Origin: Enterobacter asburiae
GTDB taxonomy: Bacteria > Pseudomonadota > Gammaproteobacteria > Enterobacterales > Enterobacteriaceae
Direction: 5' to 3'
NCBI RefSeq assembly: GCF_007035645.1
Contig: NZ_AP019632.1
Span: 2,418,001 to 2,482,000 of the forward strand
Length of the DNA: 64,000 nt
Made by a program: the position numbers and the translations under genes. The notes under the pieces were generated by a model. That model did no database searches and was not told the origin of the DNA. It saw nothing but the letters and a program-made list of their open reading frames with translations. This document shows, piece after piece, positions 9,332-18,022 of the stretch; within the stretch, counting starts at the first letter, position 1, and every line of letters begins with the position of its first letter.

Positions 9332-9347
9332 CCTGCGCGGTTTTATT
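9321..9347 (+). terminator. speG terminator overlapping its stop codon
   Basis: CCGCGCAG (9321-9328) pairs with CTGCGCGG (9333-9340), followed by TTTTATT. The stop codon lies in the loop. It may also serve the convergent ynfC. Confidence 0.8.
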
Positions 9348-9348
9348 C

Positions 9349-10059
9349 TCAGTAGTATTCAATCGTGTTTTTGATGGTGTATTTGTGCTCAACGGCAGGT
9401 TTGACGCTATCGTCCGTGATCGTCAGATCGCAGCTCACCGGATTATTGTGTCGATCGTAGTCGCAGCTCTGCTTCACGTTGCCCAGCGGCTTATCATTCA
9501 ACATGCTCACTGCCGAGTAATCCATTCTTTTGCGAACGTCTTTAGACGGCGTCGACTGGACGGACAGATGCTGATCCCCCGAGACGGTGGTTTTGCCCAG
9601 CGGGTAGCCATCCGCATCGTAGCGATACTTCACTTCCATCTCTTTGCCGTGCGCCGCCACCACAAAACCGTTGTCGTCGGTATCCCACGTTATTCCGGCT
9701 GACGGCAGTTCGGCCAGCTGGCATTTCCCCTGCAGCTTCACTTTTCGCTGCTGGGTTTCCGCATCAAGGTAGTAATTGGCATCCAGCACCAGCGCCACGC
9801 CGGTATTGGCCTCCAGGTCGTGCAGTTCCAGGGTATCGAAACACCCTTCCGCCGACACGGTGCCGGTCACCCGTTTGGACACTTCGCCCTTCTCGTTGAG
9901 CAGCGTCTGGGTGAAGTCTTTCACCGGGCCGCGCAGCGGATCAAAATCAAATTCGTTCGAGAAACTCGCCATCTCGGGCGTAAACGACAGCGGCGCGGAG
10001 CTGTTGTCGCACCCCACCAGTGTTGCTGCCAGTAGCGTTATCGCTGCGTATTTCTTCAC
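9349..10059 (-). CDS. ynfC: YnfC, outer-envelope lipoprotein (UPF0257)
   Basis: A 236-residue lipoprotein of unknown role. The signal MKKYAAITLLAATLVGC ends in a clear lipobox with the acylated cysteine at residue 17. The residues after it (DNSS) put an Asp at +2, the E. coli inner-membrane retention signal. The mature part holds four further cysteines (EGCFD, QGKCQ, QSCDYD, VSCDLT) that could pair. The size and order next to speG and ynfD match E. coli YnfC. It converges on speG and is divergent from ynfD. Confidence 0.9.
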   Translation of the reverse strand: MKKYAAITLLAATLVGCDNSSAPLSFTPEMASFSNEFDFDPLRGPVKDFTQTLLNEKGEVSKRVTGTVSAEGCFDTLELHDLEANTGVALVLDANYYLDAETQQRKVKLQGKCQLAELPSAGITWDTDDNGFVVAAHGKEMEVKYRYDADGYPLGKTTVSGDQHLSVQSTPSKDVRKRMDYSAVSMLNDKPLGNVKQSCDYDRHNNPVSCDLTITDDSVKPAVEHKYTIKNTIEYY

Positions 10060-10163
10060 ATTTATTACCGTACAGGGAGATTATTCCCAATCATATTAGC
10101 AAATACAGTTGTTTACACGAAGCCTGCTAAAATTAATCTCTACACAGAGAAAAGGAGCTATAG

Positions 10164-10430
10164 ATGAAACGGTTACCCTGGATTACCGCCCTGCTGTTAA
10201 TGAGTGCCTCAACGGCCGCGCTAGCGGCACCGGATTCCTGCGAGCGCGTGAAAAGCGACATTCAGCAGAAAATTATCAACAACGGCGTGCCTGAATCAGG
10301 TTTTACGCTGAGCATTGTGCCGAACGATCAGGCTGACCAGGCGGGCACTCAGGTGGTAGGCCACTGCGCCAACGACACCTTTAAAATTTTGTACACCCGT
10401 ACAGGCAGCGGGGCTGCTGAAGCGCAGTAA
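10164..10430 (+). CDS. ynfD: YnfD, secreted DUF1161 protein
   Basis: Small periplasmic protein of 88 residues with a Sec signal ending near ALAA-PDS. The mature 66 residues contain two cysteines (DSCERV and GHCAND) that likely form one disulfide, the usual DUF1161 pattern. AAAAGGAG lies 7 bases before the ATG. Function is unknown. It is in the conserved ynfC/ynfD position just before ynfE. No terminator is obvious after it, but ynfE has its own FNR-type site. Confidence 0.88.
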   Translation: MKRLPWITALLLMSASTAALAAPDSCERVKSDIQQKIINNGVPESGFTLSIVPNDQADQAGTQVVGHCANDTFKILYTRTGSGAAEAQ

Positions 10431-10452
10431 TTTACCCTCAATCCCCTTTGAT

Positions 10453-10466
10453 TTGATGAGGATTAA
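10453..10466. promoter_or_regulatory. FNR-type site upstream of ynfE
   Basis: TTGATGAGGATTAA matches TTGAT-N4-ATCAA at all but one position and lies about 95 bases before the ynfE start. FNR activation of ynfE is known in E. coli. Confidence 0.65.
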
Positions 10467-10492
10467 GATTTAATACCCCCAAATCAGTAACA

Positions 10493-10559
10493 CTCACCCC
10501 ATCATTAGCCCGGTTATCATTTCGGGAAAAATAATACGTAATTATAATGATGGGGTGAG
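10493..10559 (+). promoter_or_regulatory. ynfE leader: perfect 15-bp inverted repeat covering the ribosome binding site
   Basis: The arm at 10493-10507 (CTCACCCCATCATTA) is the exact reverse complement of the arm at 10545-10559. The second arm contains the Shine-Dalgarno-like GGGGTGA just before the ATG at 10562. The 37-base loop has a small nested CCCG/CGGG pairing (10509-10512 with 10523-10526). In the transcript this would hide the ribosome binding site. As DNA it could instead be an operator. Confidence 0.6.
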
Positions 10560-10561
10560 CC

Positions 10562-13000
10562 ATGTCCGATACTGAACATCACGGCGGAATTAGCCGTCGA
10601 ACTCTCGTGAAATCCACGGCAATAGGGTCTCTGGCGCTGGCCGCCGGCGGGATCTCGCTTCCTTTCGGCTTAAAAAGCGCCGCCGCGGCGGTGAAGAACG
10701 CCGTCCAGCCTTCTGGAGATAAAGTGGTGTGGGGCGCCTGCTCGGTCAACTGCGGCAGCCGCTGCGCGCTGCGTCTGCACGTCCGCGACGACGAAGTGTA
10801 CTGGGTCGAAACCGATAACACCGGCGAGGATATTTACGGTAACCATCAGGTGCGCGCCTGCCTGCGCGGACGTTCAATTCGCCGTCGAATCAATCATCCT
10901 GACCGTCTCAACTACCCGATGAAACGCGTGGGCAAACGCGGTGAAGGCAAGTTCGAGCGCATCACATGGGATGAAGCGCTGGACGCCATCACCGCCAGCC
11001 TTAAAAACGTGGTCAGCAAATACGGCAACGAAGCGGTGTATATCAACTACTCCTCCGGGATTGTCGGCGGCAATATCACCCGCTCCTCCCCTTACGCTTC
11101 GCTGGTGGCGCGCCTGATGAACTGCTACGGCGGTTTCCTGAGCCACTACGGCACCTACAGTACGGCGCAAATCGCCTGCGCGATGCCCTACACCTACGGC
11201 AGCAACGATGGCAACAGCACCTCGGATATTGAAAACAGCAAACTGGTGGTGATGTTCGGCAATAACCCGGCGGAAACCCGCATGAGCGGCGGCGGGATTA
11301 CCTATTATCTGGAGCAGGCCCGCGAGCGATCCAATGCGCGCATGATCGTTATCGACCCGCGCTATACCGATACGGCAGCCGGACGCGAAGATGAATGGAT
11401 CCCGATCCGTCCGGGTACCGATGCCGCGCTGGTGGCGGGAATCGCGTGGGTATTGATCGACGAAAACCTGGTCGACCAGCCGTTTCTGGATAAATACTGC
11501 GTGGGCTATGACGAAAAAACGCTGCCGGAAGGCGCGCCCGCTAACGGCCACTACAAAGCATACATTCTCGGCCAGGGCGATGACAACACGGCGAAAACGC
11601 CGGAGTGGGCCTCACGCATCACCGGCATTCCTGCGGATCGCATCATCAAGCTTGCTCGTGAAATCGGCTCCGCGAAACCGGCCTATATCTGCCAGGGCTG
11701 GGGACCACAGCGCCAGGCGAACGGCGAGCTGACGTCCCGCGCCATCGCCATGCTGCCAATCCTCACCGGAAACGTCGGCATCAACGGCGGTAACAGCGGC
11801 GCGCGCGAGTCGACCTACACCATTACCATCGAACGTATGCCGATACCGGATAACCCGGTCAAAACGCAAATCTCCTGCTTCAGCTGGACGGACGCCATCG
11901 CCCGCGGGCCGGAGATGACCGCCTTACGCGACGGCGTGCGTGGTAAGGATAAGCTGGACGTGCCGATTAAGTTCATCTGGAACTATGCGGGCAACACCAT
12001 CATCAACCAGCACTCCGATATCAATAAAACCCACGAGATCCTGCAGGACGAAAGCAAGTGCGAAATGATTGTCGTCATCGACAACTTCATGACCTCGTCA
12101 GCGAAGTACGCCGATATCGTGTTGCCGGACCTGATGACCGTCGAGCAGGAAGACATTATTCCTAACGATTATGCCGGTAACATGGGCTACCTGATTTTCC
12201 TCCAGCCCGTGACCGCGCCGAAGTTCGAGCGTAAGCCGATCTACTGGATGATGAGCGAAGTGGCGAAACGCCTCGGGCCGGATATCCTTCAGAAATTCAC
12301 CGAAGGACGCACGCAGGAACAATGGTTGCAGTTCCTGTATGCCAAAATGCTCGAGAAAGACCCTAAGCTTCCGTCCTATGACGAGCTGAAAAAAATGGGC
12401 ATTTATAAGCGCAACGATCCGAACGGACACTTTGTGGCCTATAAAAAATTCCGCGAGAACCCGGAAGCCAATCCGCTGAAAACGCCATCGGGCAAGATTG
12501 AGATTTACTCCAGCAAGCTGGCGGAGATTGCGGCTACCTGGGAGCTGGCCAAAGATGAGACCATCAGCCCTCTGCCCGTCTACGCGTCGACCTTTGACGG
12601 CTGGGATGCGCCCGAGCGCGCGCAGTTCCCGCTGCAGCTGTTCGGCTTCCACTTCAAGGCCCGTACCCACTCGAGCTACGGTAACGTCGACGTGCTGAAA
12701 GCGGCCTGTCGCCAGGAGGTGTGGCTTAATCCTGTCGATGCAGCAAAACGCGGCATTAAGAACGGCGATACGGTGCGCGTATTTAACGATCGCGGCGAGG
12801 TGCGAATTGAAGCGAAAGTCACGCCACGCATCATGCCCGGCGTGAGCGCCATGGGCCAGGGAGCGTGGCATGATGCCAATATGAATGGCGATCGTATCGA
12901 TCACGGTTCATGCATCAACACGCTGACGACCCATCGACCTTCTCCGCTGGCAAAAGGCAACCCGCAGCACACCAATCTGGTGCAGATTGAGAAGGTGTAG
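10562..13000 (+). CDS. ynfE: YnfE/YnfF-type molybdoenzyme catalytic subunit, DMSO reductase family
   Basis: An 812-residue periplasmic oxidoreductase carrying bis-molybdopterin guanine dinucleotide. The Tat signal has the twin-arginine core SRRTLVKS and a hydrophobic stretch ending near SAAAA. A [4Fe-4S] site follows as CSVNCGSRC with the fourth cysteine in RACLRGRS. The likely molybdenum-ligand serine is in HYGTYSTAQ. E. coli YnfE and YnfF are 808 and 807 residues, work with YnfG (Fe-S) and YnfH (anchor), and have been linked to selenate reduction. Here only one catalytic gene is present and dmsD follows directly, with no ynfG or ynfH. Electron delivery must come from elsewhere, for example DmsBC. 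An FNR site and a hairpin leader precede it. Confidence 0.92.
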   Translation: MSDTEHHGGISRRTLVKSTAIGSLALAAGGISLPFGLKSAAAAVKNAVQPSGDKVVWGACSVNCGSRCALRLHVRDDEVYWVETDNTGEDIYGNHQVRACLRGRSIRRRINHPDRLNYPMKRVGKRGEGKFERITWDEALDAITASLKNVVSKYGNEAVYINYSSGIVGGNITRSSPYASLVARLMNCYGGFLSHYGTYSTAQIACAMPYTYGSNDGNSTSDIENSKLVVMFGNNPAETRMSGGGITYYLEQARERSNARMIVIDPRYTDTAAGREDEWIPIRPGTDAALVAGIAWVLIDENLVDQPFLDKYCVGYDEKTLPEGAPANGHYKAYILGQGDDNTAKTPEWASRITGIPADRIIKLAREIGSAKPAYICQGWGPQRQANGELTSRAIAMLPILTGNVGINGGNSGARESTYTITIERMPIPDNPVKTQISCFSWTDAIARGPEMTALRDGVRGKDKLDVPIKFIWNYAGNTIINQHSDINKTHEILQDESKCEMIVVIDNFMTSSAKYADIVLPDLMTVEQEDIIPNDYAGNMGYLIFLQPVTAPKFERKPIYWMMSEVAKRLGPDILQKFTEGRTQEQWLQFLYAKMLEKDPKLPSYDELKKMGIYKRNDPNGHFVAYKKFRENPEANPLKTPSGKIEIYSSKLAEIAATWELAKDETISPLPVYASTFDGWDAPERAQFPLQLFGFHFKARTHSSYGNVDVLKAACRQEVWLNPVDAAKRGIKNGDTVRVFNDRGEVRIEAKVTPRIMPGVSAMGQGAWHDANMNGDRIDHGSCINTLTTHRPSPLAKGNPQHTNLVQIEKV

Positions 13001-13056
13001 AGGGTGAAACGCGAGACCCTGGTTTATTCTGTGGTCACTATTATCGGTTAACACAG

Positions 13057-13079
13057 TCGCGCGGGCGTCATCCGCGCGA
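13057..13079. other. Hairpin between ynfE and dmsD
   Basis: TCGCGCGG (13057-13064) pairs perfectly with CCGCGCGA (13072-13079) over a 7-base loop in the 93-base gap where ynfG and ynfH would normally be. It has no T-run and may be a processing or attenuating structure. Confidence 0.45.
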
Positions 13080-13093
13080 GCAAGGAAAGTTTA

Positions 13094-13708
13094 ATGAAAG
13101 ACGTCTCACATCGTGAATCGTTCGCGTTCAGCGCCCGGGTGCTGGGCGCGCTGTTTTATTTCGCTCCCGACAGCGAGCAGGCCGCGCCGCTGGTGAAAGC
13201 GCTCACCGCTGGCGAATGGGTTCAGGACTGGCCCCTGCCTACGGAAACGCTGCAGCCCGTTGCCGATACGTTTGCTTCATCTTCCGATGAGTCGCTGGCG
13301 GACGCCTGGCAACGGCTGTTTATTGGTCCGTATGCCCTGCCCGCTCCGCCGTGGAGTTCCGTCTGGCTGGACCGTGAATCCGTATTGTTTGGCGACTCGA
13401 CCCTCGCGCTGCGCCAGTGGATGCGGGAGAACAATATCGCGTTTGAGATGCAGCAGAATGAGCCGGAAGATCATTTCGGTACGTTGCTGCTGCTGGCGGC
13501 GTGGCTGGCCGAGAATGGCCGCGAAGCAGAGTGCGCTCAGCTTCTGGCGTGGCACCTGCTGCCGTGGAGCACCCGCTTCCTGTCGGTGTTTGTCGACAAC
13601 GCCGGGCATCCGTTTTATGCCGCGCTGGGCAGGCTTGCGCAGCTGACGCTCGCGGACTGGCGATCCGGTCTGCTTATTCCGGTTGCGGAAAAAACGCTGT
13701 ATCGCTAA
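13094..13708 (+). CDS. dmsD: DmsD, Tat proofreading chaperone for DMSO-reductase-family enzymes
   Basis: A 204-residue all-helical TorD/DmsD-family chaperone, the same length as E. coli DmsD. It binds the twin-arginine leader of DmsA/YnfE-type subunits in the cytosol until cofactor insertion is complete. Family features are the WQRLFIGPYALPAPPWSSVWLDRE segment, here at about residues 73-96, and the EPEDHFGTLL segment. AAGGAAAG lies 8 bases before the ATG. Its natural client here is the ynfE product 93 bases upstream. A hairpin terminator follows and it converges on the SulP gene. Confidence 0.95.
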   Translation: MKDVSHRESFAFSARVLGALFYFAPDSEQAAPLVKALTAGEWVQDWPLPTETLQPVADTFASSSDESLADAWQRLFIGPYALPAPPWSSVWLDRESVLFGDSTLALRQWMRENNIAFEMQQNEPEDHFGTLLLLAAWLAENGREAECAQLLAWHLLPWSTRFLSVFVDNAGHPFYAALGRLAQLTLADWRSGLLIPVAEKTLYR

Positions 13709-13714
13709 GGGTGT

Positions 13715-13741
13715 GGCTTGCTCGCGGTTGGCGGGCAAGCC
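13715..13741. terminator. Hairpin between convergent dmsD and SulP gene
   Basis: GGCTTGC-TCGC pairs with GCGG-GCAAGCC (one G-T wobble) over a GGTTG loop, followed by TTTAG. It probably ends dmsD transcripts and may also work on the opposite strand. Confidence 0.6.
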
Positions 13742-13747
13742 TTTAGC

Positions 13748-15463
13748 TTATACCTCGCCACCTGATTCACTCGCACTCTCTTTGCTTTGAATGAACCGAA
13801 GTGCCAGATAGAGGTCTGGCGCCAGAATCATGTCATCATCATTCATCGTTGGCCGGCTATCTTTAAACCAGCGCGTTAATTCCGTTTTTCTGCCCGCAAG
13901 GATTAACGTAATCTCTCGACCTTTCAGATCGCGCTTTAACTCATTTATGGTTGCCAGAACGCTGATATCTGAATAGGTGAAGCATGCAACGGCATCAATG
14001 ACCACCCATTTAGGCTGTACTGCTGCACCATCAACCAGGTTCAATACCCGACGTTTAAAATAAGCCACGTTAAAATAGGTCAACGGGGAGTTAAATCGAT
14101 ACATCAGCACGCCCGGGACCATTTTAATATCGGTTGTATTCCCTAACGAGTGAATCATTCCATCTTCGTCGGTTCCCAGTAAGTGCTCAGAGGGACGAAA
14201 CACCGTACGCAGGAACTGTAACAGGCCAAGCAACACCGCAAGGCCGATCCCCTGGATAACGCCGATAATTAACACACAGCCAAACGTGAAAAAGGCCAGG
14301 CGAAATGCCTGTTTATTTCTTCGCCTCAGATTCCATAACCCGCGCAGATCAATTAATGACCAGGATGCGTACATCAGAACAATTCCTAATGCAGATACCG
14401 GAATAAATTGTAATGGCTGAGTGAAAAACACCACCACGATACCGATGAGTAAGGCTGCGACGATGGAAACCAGCTGGCTTTTCCCACCCACTGAATCATT
14501 AACCGCTGTCCGGGAATCGGCTCCACTGATAGCAAACCCCTGAGATAACCCAGACATAATGTTCGCAATACCCAGCGCTCTGAACTCTGCATCAGCATTA
14601 ATTTCATAGCCATTTTTCGCGGCGAAACTGCGGGCGGTCAGCATCAGGCTGACAAAACTGACCAACGCCAGGTTCAGTGCCGGGATCACTAAATCACGCA
14701 TCGGACCGGGCTGGAACGCGCCCCAGTTAACGACGGGTAAACCAGGCTGGAAGCCTTCACCCCCAATAGTGGCAATACCGTACTGTTGCGCAGATGTCGC
14801 CCATACCAGTAGCGTTGTCATCACAATGGCAATCAACGGTGCTGGCCAGTGGCTGCGATACGTTTTGATCGCCATTAAAATAATTAACGTCAAAAGCGAT
14901 ATGCCAACGGTTAATAAATGGCTGTCGGAAAGACGGCCTGGCAAGGCCATTATTTTCTCAATTACCTGCGCTTCGTCGAGTTTTATCCCCAACACCTTGC
15001 CTAATTGCCCGACAATAATCGTCACGGCAACGCCATTAAGCAACCCCGTGAGGATGGGATGAGAAAGTAAATCGGCAAGTGCGCCCAAACGAAATTTACT
15101 GGCAAGCAGGCACCACCCGCCCATCATCAACGTCATGATAATGGTCAGCTGCCAGTGCAGTTCGGAATTACCTGCAGAAAGAGGAAACACGACGGCCGCG
15201 ATCACCGCGCAGGTCGTGGCATCAGGGCCCACAATAAGCTGACGTGAAGAACCAAAGAGTGCATACGCTATCATCGGTAAAACGCAGGAATAGAGCCCCA
15301 CTATTGCCCCAACACCCGCCAATTCAGCATAAGCAATAGCCACGGGTAGCGCGACAGCCGCAACGGATAACCCGGCTTTAATATCATGTTTTAGCCAGCT
15401 TTTATCGTAGGCTAACAAAGTTTGTAAACCTGGCATGAAGTTTAGCAATTGTTTTCCGAACAC
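13748..15463 (-). CDS. SulP (SLC26) family anion transporter with STAS domain
   Basis: A 571-residue inner membrane protein. An N-terminal transport domain of 12-14 helices carries the SulP signature region (LPVAIAYAELAGVGAIVGLYS) and the IVGPDATT segment. A cytosolic STAS domain lies at about residues 440-550 (VLMYRFNSPLTYFN...WVVIDAVACFTYSD). Family members move sulfate, bicarbonate or dicarboxylates; E. coli DauA (YchM) is the best-known relative. The substrate cannot be read from sequence. It is not part of the E. coli gene order here and begins a run of accessory genes between dmsD and oqxR. Confidence 0.88.
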   Translation of the reverse strand: MFGKQLLNFMPGLQTLLAYDKSWLKHDIKAGLSVAAVALPVAIAYAELAGVGAIVGLYSCVLPMIAYALFGSSRQLIVGPDATTCAVIAAVVFPLSAGNSELHWQLTIIMTLMMGGWCLLASKFRLGALADLLSHPILTGLLNGVAVTIIVGQLGKVLGIKLDEAQVIEKIMALPGRLSDSHLLTVGISLLTLIILMAIKTYRSHWPAPLIAIVMTTLLVWATSAQQYGIATIGGEGFQPGLPVVNWGAFQPGPMRDLVIPALNLALVSFVSLMLTARSFAAKNGYEINADAEFRALGIANIMSGLSQGFAISGADSRTAVNDSVGGKSQLVSIVAALLIGIVVVFFTQPLQFIPVSALGIVLMYASWSLIDLRGLWNLRRRNKQAFRLAFFTFGCVLIIGVIQGIGLAVLLGLLQFLRTVFRPSEHLLGTDEDGMIHSLGNTTDIKMVPGVLMYRFNSPLTYFNVAYFKRRVLNLVDGAAVQPKWVVIDAVACFTYSDISVLATINELKRDLKGREITLILAGRKTELTRWFKDSRPTMNDDDMILAPDLYLALRFIQSKESASESGGEV

Positions 15464-15632
15464 GTTGTTCTCCGGATAGGGATATTAGCCACGTCATGCT
15501 GGCACACTTCTCAGTGAGGTTCTGGTTTTCAAATGCTCCGGATTAAGGCGCCACTGTTCAGAATCTAATAACAGTTGAACTATTTATTATTCTGACTGGT
15601 GTTAAACATAGTTCAAAAACGACCGCTTGTGA

Positions 15633-16058
15633 CTATTCTTCGTCCGGGAACGTATCGGCTTCAGGAGAATAATGCTGACAAACGCATGCCAGCTTATGCC
15701 CGTCAGGATCGCGCAGATAGGCAACATAAAAATCGGGGCCGTACGCGGTTCGTGTCCCTGGCATGCCTTCACTCTTCCCTCCCGCAAGAAGGCCTGCTGC
15801 ATGGAAACGTCTGACAAGCTCCGCGTTAGCTGCTCGGAATGCGAACATTGTCCCGTTTCCCGCCGTTGCGGGTTGTCGGTCAAAGGGAGGACAAATACAG
15901 AAGCTAAACCCCTCATCTGGATTATTTTCATCTCCCCACATTGCCCAGTCCTTGGTCCAGGCAGGCAAGCGTGAATAGCCAAGCACGTTAAAAATCGCGT
16001 CATAAAACGCCGCGGCGCGCTGAAGATCATTTGTACCTATAGTGATATAAGTCAGCAT
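15633..16058 (-). CDS. VOC-family (glyoxalase/dioxygenase-like) protein
   Basis: A 141-residue single-module vicinal-oxygen-chelate protein. The N-terminus MLTYITIGTNDLQRAAAFYDAIF is the classic first beta-alpha unit, and the C-terminus DFYVAYLRDPDGHKLACVCQ is the last. Metal-site residues can be guessed at the C-terminal D-P-D-G-H-K turn, but the N-terminal ligand is a threonine region, so catalytic activity is uncertain. Relatives include lactoylglutathione-lyase-like and antibiotic-binding proteins. It stands alone. Confidence 0.8.
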   Translation of the reverse strand: MLTYITIGTNDLQRAAAFYDAIFNVLGYSRLPAWTKDWAMWGDENNPDEGFSFCICPPFDRQPATAGNGTMFAFRAANAELVRRFHAAGLLAGGKSEGMPGTRTAYGPDFYVAYLRDPDGHKLACVCQHYSPEADTFPDEE

Positions 16059-16310
16059 CTTGTCACATCCTCTTTGCCGTTTTCTGAACAGCGATTATAC
16101 CTCAGAGGCTATGATTTTAGCGGCGGCAAAAGGCTGATTTTCACTCCTGTAAGCGCGTGGGGTAAGGGTTCGCAGAACATGTTCTATGTAATTTTAGCCC
16201 CCAATCCGTGACGTGAATATCTCGAGTTTTGGTATGTATGCTAAAATTTATCCAGCTGAAGACCGAAAACAGTCCTTATAATTTCAGTACGTTAGCCAAA
16301 GTGAGCGAAT

Positions 16311-16859
16311 ATGGATAATATTCCACATAAGCAGACAGTTCGGAAAAGATGCCCCACATGGCTGTGGTGCGGAAGTTTTTATCTTTTTACGTTGCATTGC
16401 TCTGCAGATGAAATAAATCTGTATTCAATAAACACCGGCTCATACGTTTATCATCTGACCCATAATCGAGGACAATACACGGAAAACTTTGAAAATAAGT
16501 TCATATCCGTGGAGAGGAAATTCTCGGATACGTCGAAATACAGTCTTGTGCTAGGGACAATGAAAAACAGCTTTAATGACAGATGCCTGGCAGCCGGCGT
16601 AAGAAGAGACTGGGCTGGATGGGATAACGGTTGGGTTTTTAAAGGAATCTATGGATATGTAGGTGAATTTTTCTTTGATACTTTCGATGATTGTGGTGAC
16701 CATGGTTCATACCATGATTTTAAAAAAGCAACAGGGATAGGATTTTCGCCCTATATATATCATGGGTTCCAGTATAATTTTACATCTTATTTTGGAATGG
16801 ATGTGGGTATTATCATACCTTCCGTGTTTGTCATTACGGCACAATGGAGCTTTAGATAA
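16311..16859 (+). CDS. Unrecognised small outer-membrane-barrel-like protein
   Basis: A 182-residue protein I do not recognise. The N-terminus is basic, then hydrophobic (WLWCGSFYLFTLHCSA), and looks like a signal peptide cleaved near CSA-DE. The rest is rich in aromatic and alternating hydrophobic residues (SVERKF, VFKGIYGYVGEFFF, FQYNFTSYFG) and ends in a beta-strand-like segment finishing WSFR, as in small outer membrane barrels except that the last residue is Arg. Cysteines at DRCLA and DDCGD could pair. Codon use is AT-richer than its neighbours, which suggests acquisition. It is divergent from the VOC gene. Coding is plausible but the function is unknown. Confidence 0.55.
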   Translation: MDNIPHKQTVRKRCPTWLWCGSFYLFTLHCSADEINLYSINTGSYVYHLTHNRGQYTENFENKFISVERKFSDTSKYSLVLGTMKNSFNDRCLAAGVRRDWAGWDNGWVFKGIYGYVGEFFFDTFDDCGDHGSYHDFKKATGIGFSPYIYHGFQYNFTSYFGMDVGIIIPSVFVITAQWSFR

Positions 16860-16982
16860 ATCCGTCAACCTCGTGTGCAGTGCTCTAACTGTCTGCAAAG
16901 GGAACCGCCCCGCCATCTCAACCGGAGCGGCTTTAATTACCGCAAGTGCGTGCTCAAAACGTTAAGCCACCGCGGCCCACAA

Positions 16983-17819
16983 TCAAAAACTGTACGTCAC
17001 CTTCAAACTCCCCGTGGGCGACGTTTTGCGTTGCACAATGGGGCTATCACCCGCATCACCCGTCAGTTGCATAACGCCCGCTGAGGCAAGCACGCTCCAG
17101 CGCGAGGTGAGCCTGTGGGTCCAGTCAAGATTCATCGAGTAGCCATAAATCCCCGCCCCGGCGTCATGTCGGGCAAAGCCCGATGCGCTCGACTGAGCGG
17201 CGCTGACCCCGTAGTAGGTCTGCATGTACTTGTCGGATCCCCAGCTGCCGGTCAGCGCCAGCGTCACCTCATTTTTTGGTGAGGTATAGAACGGGCTGGA
17301 AATGCCGAAATGCACCGCTTCACCGTTGTCCCTCTCAGAAACCGGAACCTCTGCCTGCAGCTGCAGGTGAAGCCAGTCGGTCACCCTGTACTCAAGCCCT
17401 GGCACAACGATTGCCGAGCCTTTTATCTCGCCCATTCCCCGCAGCTCGTCGCTGCCGGAACTGATCGAATCGCTGCTCACGTCTTTATCTTTACGCCCAA
17501 CTCGATAGCTCAGCGCGGCGCTGTAATCAAGATTGCCAAAGTTGTTGCCGTAACCGATCCCTCGCGTGGTGCCGATAAAGAAGCCGTTTGCCATGGCGTA
17601 CTCCACCACCTGAGCTGCGGAAACGCGGGTTTTATCTGAACCCGAGTAGCGCGGCGCGACGTCCACGCCTCCCCCCAGGGTTAAGACGTTACCCTGGCTC
17701 TGTTCTGCCGCCAGTACGGGCGTGGCCAGTAACGCCAGAACGACGCCCGGCACGATGTTTTTCAGGCTGCGGCCCGGGAGTAAATGGGGGAACGTATGAC
17801 GCAGTTCGATGTTTCTCAT
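16983..17819 (-). CDS. MipA/OmpV-family outer membrane protein (copy 1)
   Basis: A 278-residue outer membrane barrel with a Sec signal ending PVLAA-EQ after a long basic N-region. The family opening is visible (LTLGGGVDVAPRYSGSDK), as is the GTTRGIGYG segment. The C-terminus TGSLKVTYSF ends in Phe, the barrel-assembly signal. E. coli MipA was described as a scaffold between MltA and PBP1B; other members act as porins. It is divergent, across 203 bases, from a response regulator/sensor kinase pair, the same arrangement as the second MipA locus near 56 kb. Regulation by that pair is inferred from position. Confidence 0.9.
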   Translation of the reverse strand: MRNIELRHTFPHLLPGRSLKNIVPGVVLALLATPVLAAEQSQGNVLTLGGGVDVAPRYSGSDKTRVSAAQVVEYAMANGFFIGTTRGIGYGNNFGNLDYSAALSYRVGRKDKDVSSDSISSGSDELRGMGEIKGSAIVVPGLEYRVTDWLHLQLQAEVPVSERDNGEAVHFGISSPFYTSPKNEVTLALTGSWGSDKYMQTYYGVSAAQSSASGFARHDAGAGIYGYSMNLDWTHRLTSRWSVLASAGVMQLTGDAGDSPIVQRKTSPTGSLKVTYSF

Positions 17820-18022
17820 TAAAGAAGCCCTTCTGGATTCAAATGATGACGATGCATGCGGTTAACCGCCAGAACGCCCATTTTGAATACCGACCCTAAG
17901 GTTCTTATGAGCCGAACATGAAGAAACACTGAAGCGCGAGCCGGTGCTGTAATCCGGGCAGGTTTCCTGATACCGTTTTTTTCTTAAGAAGTTCTTCATT
18001 CACGGTTGATACAGTTACCAGT

